From an uncultured Roseobacter sp. (GTDB lineage Bacteria; Pseudomonadota; Alphaproteobacteria; Rhodobacterales; Rhodobacteraceae), in the NCBI RefSeq assembly GCF_947488185.1, contig NZ_CANKYM010000002.1, positions 1-64,000 on the forward strand: a DNA stretch of 64,000 nucleotides. The letters run 5' to 3'. Under the pieces are notes generated by a model. The model searched no databases, had not been told where the DNA came from, and saw only the letters and a list, made by a program, of their open reading frames with translations. Shown piece by piece: positions 1 through 8,380 of the stretch (its first letter is position 1; every line of letters begins with the position of its first letter). Position numbers and translations under genes: made by a program.

Positions 1-1
1 A

Positions 2-121
2 TACTTGTTCGTTGTCTTCGTCATGATGCTCCATCCTACTCATGAGTTGGAGCCTCCGGCAAACCCGGCGCGGTTCACTCTGACTCTGCCAAAGCATATG
101 GAACCTTTGTATCTGCGCTAA
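2..121 (+). CDS. Possible C-terminal tail of a CDS cut by the left window edge
   Basis: The frame starting at base 2 is open from the window edge to a TAA at 119-121, giving 39 residues. The tail is protein-like, with a hydrophobic start (YLFVVFVMML) and then a proline-rich stretch (HELEPPANPARF). No start codon is needed because the gene would begin outside the window. I do not recognise the family. It could be the end of a transposase or recombinase, since degenerate insertion-sequence DNA lies nearby, but nothing in the sequence proves that. A chance open frame of this length is also possible. Confidence 0.3.
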   Translation, partial: YLFVVFVMMLHPTHELEPPANPARFTLTLPKHMEPLYLR

Positions 122-781
122 AAGCAAGCTCAGGGCGACGACTGCTCATGCTGGATCGCGATACTCGCCAGGAAGTAAAAAACTATCTCGTGTTCCTTGT
201 CGAGCCAGTGGCCGTCTTCGTAGGCAAGTAGGTGGTGCTGGTCCTTGTCGGCTTAACTTCGAGGGCCGCCGAGGTCGCGTCTGTTGAGTTTGAATCGGCG
301 TGGTCGGTTGTCTCGCGAATTAAAAAAAGCTTTGCAAGGAGCTTAGGCAGGATGGTTTTCCGGAAGACCCCGTGAACTGCCTCCAAGCTGCAAATTCTGA
401 CCCTAATCATTTGATTTAAAAACAACATACCGAGCCCGTATTCCTGCAAGACCTACCTGCGGGCGTGCGGGTTCCGCTGTCAGGGATGACCAGTATATCG
501 TCGGGATCGAAGGAAACCATCGGGGAAATGGGTGGCATCTGATGATGCACCTACGTCTTCGTTCGACGCTCTGGTCGAGTGTGGTGTGAGTAAAGGACAG
601 TTGAGATATGCGGAATACACTTGAAACCGTGACATGCCACGGACGCGTCTCCCGCCGGACGGGACGTTCCACGACACTCCTTTATCCGACTTCCCGCTGG
701 CAAGAGCTCAGCATCACACAAATCCACATCGGTTTAGACGGCACCTGACGCGTTGCGTCTGCTTGAAAAGGAGTAACGATT
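122..781. other. Gene-poor stretch upstream of the first RTX gene
   Basis: I see no convincing gene here. The short open frames on both strands have no ribosome-binding site and low-complexity Thr/Ser/Arg-rich translations. The only clear signal is the AAGGAG ribosome-binding site at 768-773, which serves the RTX gene starting at 782. A long 5-prime untranslated region or decayed DNA are both possible. Confidence 0.5.
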
Positions 782-2992
782 ATGCCCGCAAAGACAGCCA
801 TCCATGGTCACGCGACCCAAGATGATCACATCTACATCAACTTCCATCCCAAATTTCTCGACCACACCTGGAATCGGGAGATCTTTGGCCACGGCGGCAA
901 TGACACGTTTTACTACACGCCGGGCCAGGGGGGGGATGTCTACAGCCGGAACTTTCATGATCACTACTATTTCGGCGGATCAGGCAGCGACACCGTCAGC
1001 TACACCTGGTCGACCTATGACCTGAACATCCGTCTGAACCTTGGCTGGGGTGAGATTCACGGTCTGAATTACACCTTGTACGAGCCGGAGACCGGCCAGT
1101 CTGTGTACACCGAATACGACGCGAAGGAATACTACGATTCCATCGAGAACGTCACCGGCGGTCAGGGCAACGACTACATCAAAGGCGACCTCGCTGCCAA
1201 TGTGCTCATCGGCGGTGACGGCATGGACACGGTGCTCGGTGGGGGCGGCAACGACTCCGTGCGGGGTGGTGACCATGCAGATTTCGTCGATGGGGGCCAC
1301 GGCAATGACACTGTCAGGGGCGATGCCGGAAACGACTCCCTCTTCGGCTGGTGGGATGATGACGTAGTTTACGGAGGGACCGGCAACGACACCCTGGACG
1401 GCGGCTATGGCAACGACAGCATGCATGGCGGCGAACACGGCGATTTCATGGAGGGTGGCTTTGGCGCCGATACCATGCATGGCGACAACGGCGGCGACTG
1501 GATGAGCGGCGATGACGACAACGATGTCATGTACGGCGGGTCCGGCGCCGACTCGATGTTTGGCGACGACGGCAACGACACCCTTTGGGGCGGCAGCGAG
1601 GATGACCTGATTAACGGCGGCGAAGGCAACGACGAGTTGCATGGTGACGAAGGGGACGACACGCTCAACGGCGGCGGTGGCGATGACGAACTGGAGGGCG
1701 GTCTCGGCGATGACGTGCTCAACGGTGGCACCGGGCTCGACCTTGCGGTCTATGACACACCCGATTTCGTCGAGGTCCGGCTGGATCTTGGCGGCTCTTA
1801 TGGCGCCATGGGCGAGGACACGTTCAACAGCATTGAAGGGGCCTTGATCATCGGCGGCGGCGATGCGCTGGTCTATGGCAACAGCGATGACAACGCGATC
1901 CTCCTTGGCTCCGGCAACGACACCGCCTATGCGGGCGAGGGCAACGACTCGATCCTCGGCAATGGCGGGGCCGACAATCTCTGGGGACAAGAGGGCCATG
2001 ACTACATCAACGGTGGCGACGGCGCAGACACCGTAGAAGGCGGTGACGGGGACGACACGATCCTTGGCGAGGATGACGACGACACGCTTTATGGCCGCGA
2101 TGGTGATGACCTCATCAGCGGGGGCGACGGGGACGACTCCGTGCATGGCGGCGCCGACAACGACACGCTGATCGGCGGTGAGGGTGAAGACACGCTGATA
2201 GGCAGCTCCGGCCACGACAGCATCGAAGGCGGCAACGGTGACGACATCATCCAGTCCGGGTCGGGCAATGACACGGTCATGGGCGGCGACGGCGACGACT
2301 ACATCAACGGGTTCACCGGAACGCATCTGATGTACGGCGGCGACGGTCACGACACGATCTCCGGTGCCGAAGGGGCCGATACGCTCTATGGCGACAATGG
2401 CAATGATGTCATCGAGGGATCGCTGGGTGACGACTCCATCGGCGGCGGGATCGGCCACGACGATCTCACCGGCGGCGAGGGCGAGGACACGCTGAAAGGC
2501 GCGTCGGGCAACGACACCATCGACGGCGGTGAAGGCAACGACGTCATCCGGGGCGGGCGCGGCGACGATCTGCTGATCGGTGGCGAAGGCGAGAACGAGA
2601 TCCACACCGGCAAGGGCAACGACATCGTGGCCTGGGAAGCGGGCGCGGTCGGGTTCTCCAATATCCTCGATTTCAACCTCAACTCCGACATTCTGCAGTT
2701 CGGGCCCGGGTTCCTGAAGGTCTATGAGGTCAAGGGCAAGACGCTCGATGATCTCACGACGCTGATGATGATCGGCGACGACACCTACCTCGGCGCCGAG
2801 ACTCAGGATGCGGGCTGGCAGTGGATCGCGCGGTTTGAGGGCATCCACGAAGACGACCTGCAGGCCAAGATCGAGGATCTGTCGATTGTCGGCATCGAAC
2901 CCGGACCGGGTGCGCCTGGCGGATGGAGCCCCGAAGAGGACGACCCCTTCGGTGGCCTCAACCCGATCCTGTCCGACGAATTTGTCTTTTGA
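782..2992 (+). CDS. RTX calcium-binding repeat protein, predicted type I secretion substrate
   Basis: This 736-residue acidic protein would be exported in one step to the cell exterior through a type I (ABC/MFP/OMP) machine and fold on binding calcium. Residues 1 to about 125 are unique. From about 126 to 619 the protein is almost entirely GGxGxDxxx nonapeptide repeats of the hemolysin-type calcium-binding family, broken once near residues 320-385 by a non-repeat module. The last 115 residues are repeat-free and end in DEFVF, an acidic residue followed by hydrophobics as in type I secretion signals. There is no N-terminal signal peptide. The start is set by AAGGAG at 768-773. The next gene is a paralogue. 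No lipase, protease or adenylate-cyclase domain is visible, so its role (adhesin, surface layer or toxin) is open. No secretion genes lie in the window. Confidence 0.9.
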   Translation: MPAKTAIHGHATQDDHIYINFHPKFLDHTWNREIFGHGGNDTFYYTPGQGGDVYSRNFHDHYYFGGSGSDTVSYTWSTYDLNIRLNLGWGEIHGLNYTLYEPETGQSVYTEYDAKEYYDSIENVTGGQGNDYIKGDLAANVLIGGDGMDTVLGGGGNDSVRGGDHADFVDGGHGNDTVRGDAGNDSLFGWWDDDVVYGGTGNDTLDGGYGNDSMHGGEHGDFMEGGFGADTMHGDNGGDWMSGDDDNDVMYGGSGADSMFGDDGNDTLWGGSEDDLINGGEGNDELHGDEGDDTLNGGGGDDELEGGLGDDVLNGGTGLDLAVYDTPDFVEVRLDLGGSYGAMGEDTFNSIEGALIIGGGDALVYGNSDDNAILLGSGNDTAYAGEGNDSILGNGGADNLWGQEGHDYINGGDGADTVEGGDGDDTILGEDDDDTLYGRDGDDLISGGDGDDSVHGGADNDTLIGGEGEDTLIGSSGHDSIEGGNGDDIIQSGSGNDTVMGGDGDDYINGFTGTHLMYGGDGHDTISGAEGADTLYGDNGNDVIEGSLGDDSIGGGIGHDDLTGGEGEDTLKGASGNDTIDGGEGNDVIRGGRGDDLLIGGEGENEIHTGKGNDIVAWEAGAVGFSNILDFNLNSDILQFGPGFLKVYEVKGKTLDDLTTLMMIGDDTYLGAETQDAGWQWIARFEGIHEDDLQAKIEDLSIVGIEPGPGAPGGWSPEEDDPFGGLNPILSDEFVF

Positions 2993-3004
2993 TGAAGGTG
3001 CGTG

Positions 3005-3029
3005 CTGCGCGGGCCCGCTGTCCGCGCAG
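3005..3029 (+). terminator. Hairpin between the two RTX genes
   Basis: An 8-bp perfect stem (CTGCGCGG at 3005-3012, CCGCGCAG at 3022-3029) encloses a 9-nt loop and is followed by GTTTAAAG. It lies in the 96-bp gap between the RTX genes. The T run is short, so it may be a weak terminator, a processing site or a 3-prime stabiliser. Confidence 0.45.
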
Positions 3030-3088
3030 GTTTAAAGATTGATCAAAGACTTGGCGACGGGTGCCAGGTCTCGAAAGGAGTAAGATTA

Positions 3089-5020
3089 ATGGGAAAAGCA
3101 AGAGGAACTGTTACGGCACATCCAGTGGTGGGGACCAGCGAGTCCGACTATCTTTATCTCGACAGCGTGGTGGACTCGAAAAACTTGCCCAAAGATGGAA
3201 CGGGCTATTGGGACGGCTGGGTGTATTTGCTTGGCGGAGATGACTTTCTCGTCTTCAACCCAAAGATCGACTGGAATCCCTATAATTCTCCGAGGAAGGT
3301 GTACTTCGACGGTGGCAGCGGCACCGACTGGCTGAGCCTCGGACATGTCGAAGAAGACATCGTTCTGGACCTTGGCCAGGAGTACGGCCGGATCGAGATG
3401 CCCGACTACGTCTATTGGGACAACGGGATCAACGATTGGAAGATCGTTAATCATGACATTCACTTCGAGATCTACAACTTCGAGAATGTCACGGGCGGCT
3501 CCGGCAACGATAAGATCCGGGGCGACAATGGTGACAACGTCATCAACGGCATGAACGGGAACGACACGCTCTACGGTCATGCCGGCAGCGACGTGATCTC
3601 GGGCGGCGAGGGGACCGACAGCATCTACGGCGGCAACGATCACGACACGCTCGCCGGCAATGACGGCGATGATCGCCTCTGGGGCGATGCCGGCAATGAC
3701 TACATGGGCGGCGGCGACGGTGAAGACACGCTCGAAGGCGGCTTGGGTCACGACACCATATTTGGTGGCGAGGGTGATGACGTCATCTGGGGGGCCGACG
3801 GCAACGACAGCATCGAGGGCGATGGCGGCAACGACACCATCACCGGCGGCACCGGGTTTGACCGGGTGGTCTATGACACGAACGACGATGTGCAGGTCTG
3901 GCTGTGGGCCGAACTGGCCCACGCCGGCAATCTGGGCACCGATGAGATTTATGACATTGAAGGCGTTGAGACTGGAAATGGCGACGATCTCGTCCAGGGA
4001 ACCTCAGGCGACAACCTGATGTGGCTTTCCGGGGGCGATGACGCCGGGACAGGCTACCAGGGCAAGGACTCCATGTGGGGCGGCGACGGCAGCGACACGC
4101 TCTTTGGCGGGGATGACGACGATCTGCTGCATGGCGGCAATCACAACGACAGTATCGATGGCGGCGAGGGCGATGACAGCATCACCGGAGGCCACGGCAA
4201 TGACACGCTGATCGGCCATGAGGGCCATGACACCATCCACGGCGGCGACGGGCATGACTCAATCGTGGGCGATGCTGTTGACTACTATAATCACCTTGGC
4301 CACGACTTTATTGACGGTGGCGACGGCAACGATACGATCGACGGGAAGTTCGGCAACGACTCCATTGAAGGTGGCGATGGCGACGACGACCTAGACGGCG
4401 GCGGCGGTTCCGATACAATTCTGGGCGGCGAAGGCAACGACACGATTACCGGCGGTAGCGGAGACGACATCATCTACGATATGGACGGCGACAATGATCT
4501 GCGCGGTGGTAGCGGCGATGACATGATTTTCATGGGCACGGGCAGCGATGTGCTGAGATGGGACGGCTGGGACGACGGCTTTGACACGATCTATGGGTTC
4601 GATCTCGCGGAAGATCGTCTCGCCTTCCATCCAAGATTCTTTCACGGGGACTATGGTTACGACGAGGACGTCGTCGTCGACATCGACGGGGCGCTTTTCG
4701 TATTCCATTCGGGTCAGGACACCCTTCTGGTCGCACACAGGCTGAACTATTCGACCTACGAGATGGAGTATCAGGAGATCGCATTGTTCAAGAACGTGGA
4801 CGCGACCCTTTTTGCCACCATGGTCGATAACGGCGACATCTTCCACGCCGAGGTCGACGGCGGCGCCCCTGATTTCGAATGGGACCCCAACACGCCAGAG
4901 AACGTCGCAAAAGGACCGCTGGGCTGGAACAGTGATGCGCAATCAGGCGTGCCGGAGGCGACGTACGATCTGTCAGAGGTGCAATTCGGTCTGCCCGAAG
5001 CGGATATGTTCGTCTTCTAA
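3089..5020 (+). CDS. Second RTX calcium-binding repeat protein, paralogue of the upstream gene
   Basis: This 643-residue protein is a predicted calcium-folded exoprotein secreted by a type I system. I place the start at ATG 3089, preceded by AAAGGAG at 3074-3080. An upstream in-frame start at 3002 lies within the intergenic hairpin and lacks a comparable site. GGxGxDxxx repeats run from about residue 136 to 490, with a non-repeat insert around 256-311 of the same type as in the first protein (a VYDT-like start and an IEG motif). The tail of about 150 residues ends in DMFVF, matching DEFVF of the paralogue. The shared ribosome-binding-site pattern, architecture and ends point to tandem duplication followed by divergence. 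No enzymatic domain is recognised. Confidence 0.88.
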   Translation: MGKARGTVTAHPVVGTSESDYLYLDSVVDSKNLPKDGTGYWDGWVYLLGGDDFLVFNPKIDWNPYNSPRKVYFDGGSGTDWLSLGHVEEDIVLDLGQEYGRIEMPDYVYWDNGINDWKIVNHDIHFEIYNFENVTGGSGNDKIRGDNGDNVINGMNGNDTLYGHAGSDVISGGEGTDSIYGGNDHDTLAGNDGDDRLWGDAGNDYMGGGDGEDTLEGGLGHDTIFGGEGDDVIWGADGNDSIEGDGGNDTITGGTGFDRVVYDTNDDVQVWLWAELAHAGNLGTDEIYDIEGVETGNGDDLVQGTSGDNLMWLSGGDDAGTGYQGKDSMWGGDGSDTLFGGDDDDLLHGGNHNDSIDGGEGDDSITGGHGNDTLIGHEGHDTIHGGDGHDSIVGDAVDYYNHLGHDFIDGGDGNDTIDGKFGNDSIEGGDGDDDLDGGGGSDTILGGEGNDTITGGSGDDIIYDMDGDNDLRGGSGDDMIFMGTGSDVLRWDGWDDGFDTIYGFDLAEDRLAFHPRFFHGDYGYDEDVVVDIDGALFVFHSGQDTLLVAHRLNYSTYEMEYQEIALFKNVDATLFATMVDNGDIFHAEVDGGAPDFEWDPNTPENVAKGPLGWNSDAQSGVPEATYDLSEVQFGLPEADMFVF

Positions 5021-5219
5021 AAACCGAATTTCCCATCCCTGTCATTCTGGTTTGGACACCTGGAACTGGTCGGTCTAAGTGCGGAATCTTTGACATACTG
5101 TCGGCAACAGAGGCGCTTAACATCCATCCGGACGAAACGATTTAGTGACGAACAGATTACGTTTGCGTCGAGGCAGACAGCGTTTGGAACGACTGTGCTA
5201 AGATTTGCCGCAGTTAAAG

Positions 5220-5640
5220 CGTCAAGCAATTGATCGGGTGGACAATCGTGACATGCAGGGGGATCGCCGAGACGGCATCCTCCCGCTGGACGAAAGTTTG
5301 CGTAGTCATGAGGGTTTCCGAGATTCGCAGACTGAAATATCTGGAAGGCGAGAACTGAGAGCTGAAATGCCTGTACCCTAATTGGAAGCGGGACAAATCA
5401 GTAGAGAAGTGCTTTACGACAGCGGCTGTGGCAACATCTGCCAGGACAAATTTCCCGGCTTATCAGGCCATTCATGAACTGGGCCGGCCTAAGCGGATCA
5501 GCGGCAAGCCGCCTCGCGTTCGAATCGACAATTGCCTAGAATTCTCAGTCCGCTTGATCGACCGGTGGGGCTACTTGAATAAAGTTGAACGGGACTTTTC
5601 TCGGCCTGAAAAGCAAACGACATTGAAAAATACAAGATCC
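5220..5640 (+). pseudogene. Degenerate IS3-family transposase remnant (OrfA and OrfB pieces)
   Basis: Translating 5230-5390 gives an OrfA-like string with CRGIAET, then VSEIRRLKYLEGEN, then a stop where IS3-family OrfA normally continues into a basic helix. From about 5480 to 5620 the DDE-domain motif is recognisable as KPPRVRIDNCLEF followed by LIDRWGYLNKVERDFSRP. This matches the family motif with an Asp-Asn pair, but a conserved Gly is changed to Cys. The central part of OrfB is deleted and stops interrupt the frame, so the element is dead. No terminal inverted repeats were identified. It marks past mobility between the RTX genes and the short-chain dehydrogenase. Confidence 0.7.
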
Positions 5641-5666
5641 GTATTTGTCTTGATTTTGGAGAATCG

Positions 5667-6389
5667 ATGAAAACGAACGATAATACAGTTCTCATTACTG
5701 GGGGAAGTTCTGGCATCGGTGCTACTCTTGCGAAGCGGCTTTCCGACTTAGGCAATACGGTCATCGTCTGCGCGAGAAATGAAGATAGACTAACCCAAAT
5801 CAAATCTCGGATCCCAAGCATCCAAACGAAAGTTTGTGATATTCAGGATTTGGAGCAAATTGAGGCTCTAAAGGACGACATTGGTTCTGAGGTGAATCTG
5901 CTTATCAACAACGCAGGCATTGTGCAGGAGCTATCACTTCACGCGAATGCCGATCTTGGCGCGCAGATCAAAGAGGTTGATATCAACCTGAATGGCATGC
6001 TGAGAATGCTGCACGTGTTTTTGCCCTTGATGCAAAACCACACCACAGCGGCGGTCGTGAATGTCACGTCTGCCACCGCTTTCATTGCTGAGTCCAAGCC
6101 CCCGATCTATAGCGCGACCAAAGCAGCTCAGCATGCGCTGACGCTCGCGCTGCGACATCAGTTAAGGGACACGCGAGTCAAGGTGTTCGAACTCATTCCA
6201 CCTCTGACTGACACGCCGATGGCCGCACATGTTGACGGCATTTCAAAGTTGTCACCTGAGAAGGTCGCGAGCGCCTTCATCGCCGGGCTGGAAAAAGACC
6301 GGTATGAAATAGCACCCGGTCTCAGCCGTGCTGCTCGATTGATGTCACGGGTTGCACCGCATTTCGCGTTTTCCCAGCTGAACAAGTAG
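5667..6389 (+). CDS. Short-chain dehydrogenase/reductase (SDR), DltE-like
   Basis: A 240-residue cytoplasmic NAD(P)-dependent oxidoreductase of the classical SDR family. The Rossmann cofactor motif is at residues 9-17 (TGGSSGIG), the NNAG motif near residue 81, and the catalytic Ser-Tyr-Lys is represented by VTSAT and YSATK in the second half. The length fits classical SDRs. The substrate cannot be read from the sequence. The resemblance is to the subgroup often labelled DltE, although there is no D-alanine transfer operon here. The ATG at 5667 follows a GGAG-containing stretch. The gene stands alone between an insertion-sequence remnant and a truncated hydrolase and is AT-richer than the core genes further right, suggesting an accessory gene. 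Confidence 0.85.
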   Translation: MKTNDNTVLITGGSSGIGATLAKRLSDLGNTVIVCARNEDRLTQIKSRIPSIQTKVCDIQDLEQIEALKDDIGSEVNLLINNAGIVQELSLHANADLGAQIKEVDINLNGMLRMLHVFLPLMQNHTTAAVVNVTSATAFIAESKPPIYSATKAAQHALTLALRHQLRDTRVKVFELIPPLTDTPMAAHVDGISKLSPEKVASAFIAGLEKDRYEIAPGLSRAARLMSRVAPHFAFSQLNK

Positions 6390-6472
6390 CACAAATATGT
6401 GTGTGACCGCGGCCAACCCTTGATTGTCAGTGGTGAAAGGGCACACGCATATCTACGTTGCCCGCACTCCGA

Positions 6473-6660
6473 TTATTCACCGTGCTGGAGCATTACTGCG
6501 ACGATTGCTTCGGGCGCTTCTACCTGAACAAGGTGCCCAGCATTCGGGACCACTTTGAATTCACCATCCGTCAACATGCTTGCAAGTTTGTGACCGCGAT
6601 CAAGTGGAATCCATTTATCATTTTCTCCCCACAGCAGGGTCGTTGGACAATCGAGCTTAT
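6473..6660 (-). pseudogene. Truncated alpha/beta hydrolase, C-terminal fragment
   Basis: About 60 residues on the minus strand match the C-terminal part of alpha/beta-hydrolase-fold enzymes. A strand leads to LLWGENDKWIP (the segment carrying the catalytic acid), followed by VVPNAGHLVQVEAPEAI (the segment carrying the catalytic His), then a terminal helix. The nucleophile elbow and the rest of the N-terminal core are missing. The upstream end runs into azlD, which is intact. It is therefore a 5-prime-truncated remnant, probably left by a deletion that brought azlD next to it. Confidence 0.65.
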
Positions 6661-6959
6661 GATGCGACGCCAGTCCAAATCGCGGCGACCGCAATACCGA
6701 CTAGCATTGCAACAATGGGGCTTCGCCAGATCATCATCACGGAAAGACCAATAACGACAGCGGTGATGGTTCGAATTCCCCCGGTTGCAAACGAAGAAGC
6801 CACAATTGCAACCAGCACCGATACAGACATCTTTTCAAGAAAGAGCTCGAGCTTCGGCGTGATCTGCACACGTTTCATCAGGGCAAACCCCGAATACCGG
6901 AGTGCAAAAACGGTCGAGGCAATCACAATTATGGCGAGCCAAGCAAGTTGATCATTCAT
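6657..6959 (-). CDS. azlD: AzlD-family branched-chain amino acid exporter small subunit
   Basis: A 100-residue integral membrane protein with about four hydrophobic segments, typical of the AzlD family. It partners AzlC to export branched-chain or related amino acids across the inner membrane. The start at 6959 (MNDQLAWLAI) overlaps the azlC stop by 8 bases, the usual coupled arrangement. A longer open frame upstream would place non-membrane, Arg/Ser-rich sequence inside azlC and is rejected. The gene ends against a hydrolase remnant. Export specificity cannot be read from the sequence. Confidence 0.85.
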   Translation of the reverse strand: MNDQLAWLAIIVIASTVFALRYSGFALMKRVQITPKLELFLEKMSVSVLVAIVASSFATGGIRTITAVVIGLSVMMIWRSPIVAMLVGIAVAAIWTGVAS

Positions 6960-7647
6960 CAATGGTTCGTACCCCCACCAATCCACCAGCAATCGCAGCG
7001 GCGATGATGTTCCAACCCGTCGGGACAATGGGTTGAGCCAAGATGGCAACCAAAGCGGCAACGACGACAAACAGCCATCTACGGTCCGCGATAACACCCG
7101 GCGCAATGAGTGCTGCGAAGTAGATCGGCATGATGACGTCAATTCCGTAGATGCTTGGGTCTCCTACTTGGGCGCCGCCAATCGCACCTATTGCGGTCCC
7201 TAAAATCCAAGCGACCCAGAAGATAGCACCACTGCCTACAAGAATGCCGATGTCCCGCTCGTCTTCTTTGAGGGCCTCGTGCGCATGGGCGAAATTGGGA
7301 TCCGACAGAAACGTTGCGGCAAGAACACGTCGTTTCGGGCCGAGCTGATTGACCCACGGCGATAACGCAGCACCCATCAGAATATGCCGTGCACCAACCG
7401 CACAGGTTACGAGAAACACTGCTACCAGCGACATGTCAGCATCCCAAAGATCAAGGACAGCGAACTGGGCTGCGCCGCTGAACACGAGAACGCTCGAACC
7501 GATTGCCTGCGCGCTGGACATTCCTCGTTCAATCGCTGCGATCCCGTATGCCATGCCAAACGGAATGACAAAGATTGCGAGCGGAGCAAGCTGCCACATA
7601 CCACGTTTGACACCTGAAAATGTAAGGCGGATCGGCCTATTGTGCAT
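6952..7647 (-). CDS. azlC: AzlC-family branched-chain amino acid exporter large subunit
   Basis: A 231-residue polytopic inner-membrane protein of the AzlC family. It has the conserved N-terminal segment (PFGMAYGIAA), the FSGAAQFA motif, and the ARHILMGAALSPW region in the middle, followed by several further transmembrane helices. With AzlD it forms an exporter for amino acids or their analogues. It is transcribed divergently from a CGNR zinc-finger gene. The 106-bp intergenic region carries inverted and direct repeats that could be the operator. The length is normal for the family. Confidence 0.9.
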   Translation of the reverse strand: MHNRPIRLTFSGVKRGMWQLAPLAIFVIPFGMAYGIAAIERGMSSAQAIGSSVLVFSGAAQFAVLDLWDADMSLVAVFLVTCAVGARHILMGAALSPWVNQLGPKRRVLAATFLSDPNFAHAHEALKEDERDIGILVGSGAIFWVAWILGTAIGAIGGAQVGDPSIYGIDVIMPIYFAALIAPGVIADRRWLFVVVAALVAILAQPIVPTGWNIIAAAIAGGLVGVRTIDE

Positions 7648-7678
7648 GCGCGGCTCCTATTCAATCTAACCTAAATGA

Positions 7679-7723
7679 CGGTTATAGAGAAAAATTGCAT
7701 AACCGCAATGGTGGTTATAAGAG
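7679..7723. promoter_or_regulatory. Repeated GGTTAT motifs between azlC and the CGNR gene, candidate operator
   Basis: Three copies of a GGTTAT core lie in 45 bp: CGGTTATAGAG at 7679-7689, its inverted form ATAACCG at 7699-7705, and TGGTTATAAGAG at 7712-7723. The first and third are direct repeats and the second faces them. The position between divergent genes, one of which encodes a DNA-binding protein, suggests an operator that also covers the promoters. This is inferred from sequence symmetry only. Confidence 0.45.
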
Positions 7724-7753
7724 TTGAATTGTGTTCACTGGAGGAGATGTTGA

Positions 7754-8329
7754 ATGAGCTATGCTGAAGTCCCAGTACGAACTGTCGGTGGGCGGCTCGC
7801 CCTAGATTTTCTGAATACAGCTGACTGGTCGCAGGATGGGGCAGTCATTCATGAGAAGCTGGGGTGCGAGAAAGACGTTCGCAGATGGACAGATGCGTTG
7901 AACATTACTCAATTTGTTGACGATGGACGCGCATGTGATTTGGCAGCTCTTCGAGATTTACGGGCTGAACTAAGGGAACTGTTTTTGTCTGCCGTTGTTG
8001 GCCGGGCACCGAACGCAGTGGCCATCCAACAGATCAATGATCTTCTCGCGTTAACGGCAAACACTTCGTGGATGGTTCGGGTTGCCAATCAACCCTGGCT
8101 TGCCGTTGAGAGCTCACTGCTGGATTTGATCCTCACATCGACCAAAGCCATTTTGTCCGACCCGCGCGAAATCGGGCGCGTGGGCATGTGCGCAGGACCT
8201 GAGTGTGGATGGTTCTTTCTTGATGAGTCGCGAAATCGGCAGCGAAAATGGTGCATGATGGAAACATGCGGCAACAGAGCAAAGGCACGACGTTACTATG
8301 CTGCCAGAACTGATCAACCGGAACCGTGA
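7754..8329 (+). CDS. CGNR zinc-finger transcription regulator with ABATE domain
   Basis: A 191-residue protein whose N-terminal ABATE domain begins with the family signature GGRLALDFLNT (residues 11-21). It ends in a treble-clef-like CGNR zinc finger with Cys pairs CAGPEC and CMMETCGNR near residues 154-178, followed by a basic tail for DNA contact. The family is known as putative stress-responsive regulators. A GGAGGAG site just before ATG 7754 supports the start. It is divergent from azlCD and followed by a LysE-type exporter gene. The likely role is ligand-dependent control of these exporters. That role is inferred from context. Confidence 0.85.
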   Translation: MSYAEVPVRTVGGRLALDFLNTADWSQDGAVIHEKLGCEKDVRRWTDALNITQFVDDGRACDLAALRDLRAELRELFLSAVVGRAPNAVAIQQINDLLALTANTSWMVRVANQPWLAVESSLLDLILTSTKAILSDPREIGRVGMCAGPECGWFFLDESRNRQRKWCMMETCGNRAKARRYYAARTDQPEP

Positions 8330-8380
8330 GGGCGGATAATGCCCCCATGACAGAACTGCCTTAAGACGGAGAGCTTTAGT

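Noticed and set aside
1160..2640. Tandem DNA repeats that could be taken for a CRISPR array or satellite
   Set aside because: Period and content are those of GGxGxDxxx codons in a coding frame; no constant repeats separated by unique spacers.
980..2848. Long minus-strand open frame antisense to the first RTX gene
   Set aside because: It is a by-product of the repeated GC-rich codons of the RTX repeats; the Val/Ala-rich translation has no domain and no ribosome-binding site.
3086..3922. Minus-strand open frame antisense to the second RTX gene
   Set aside because: Same cause as for the first RTX gene; Val/Ala-rich and without a translation signal.
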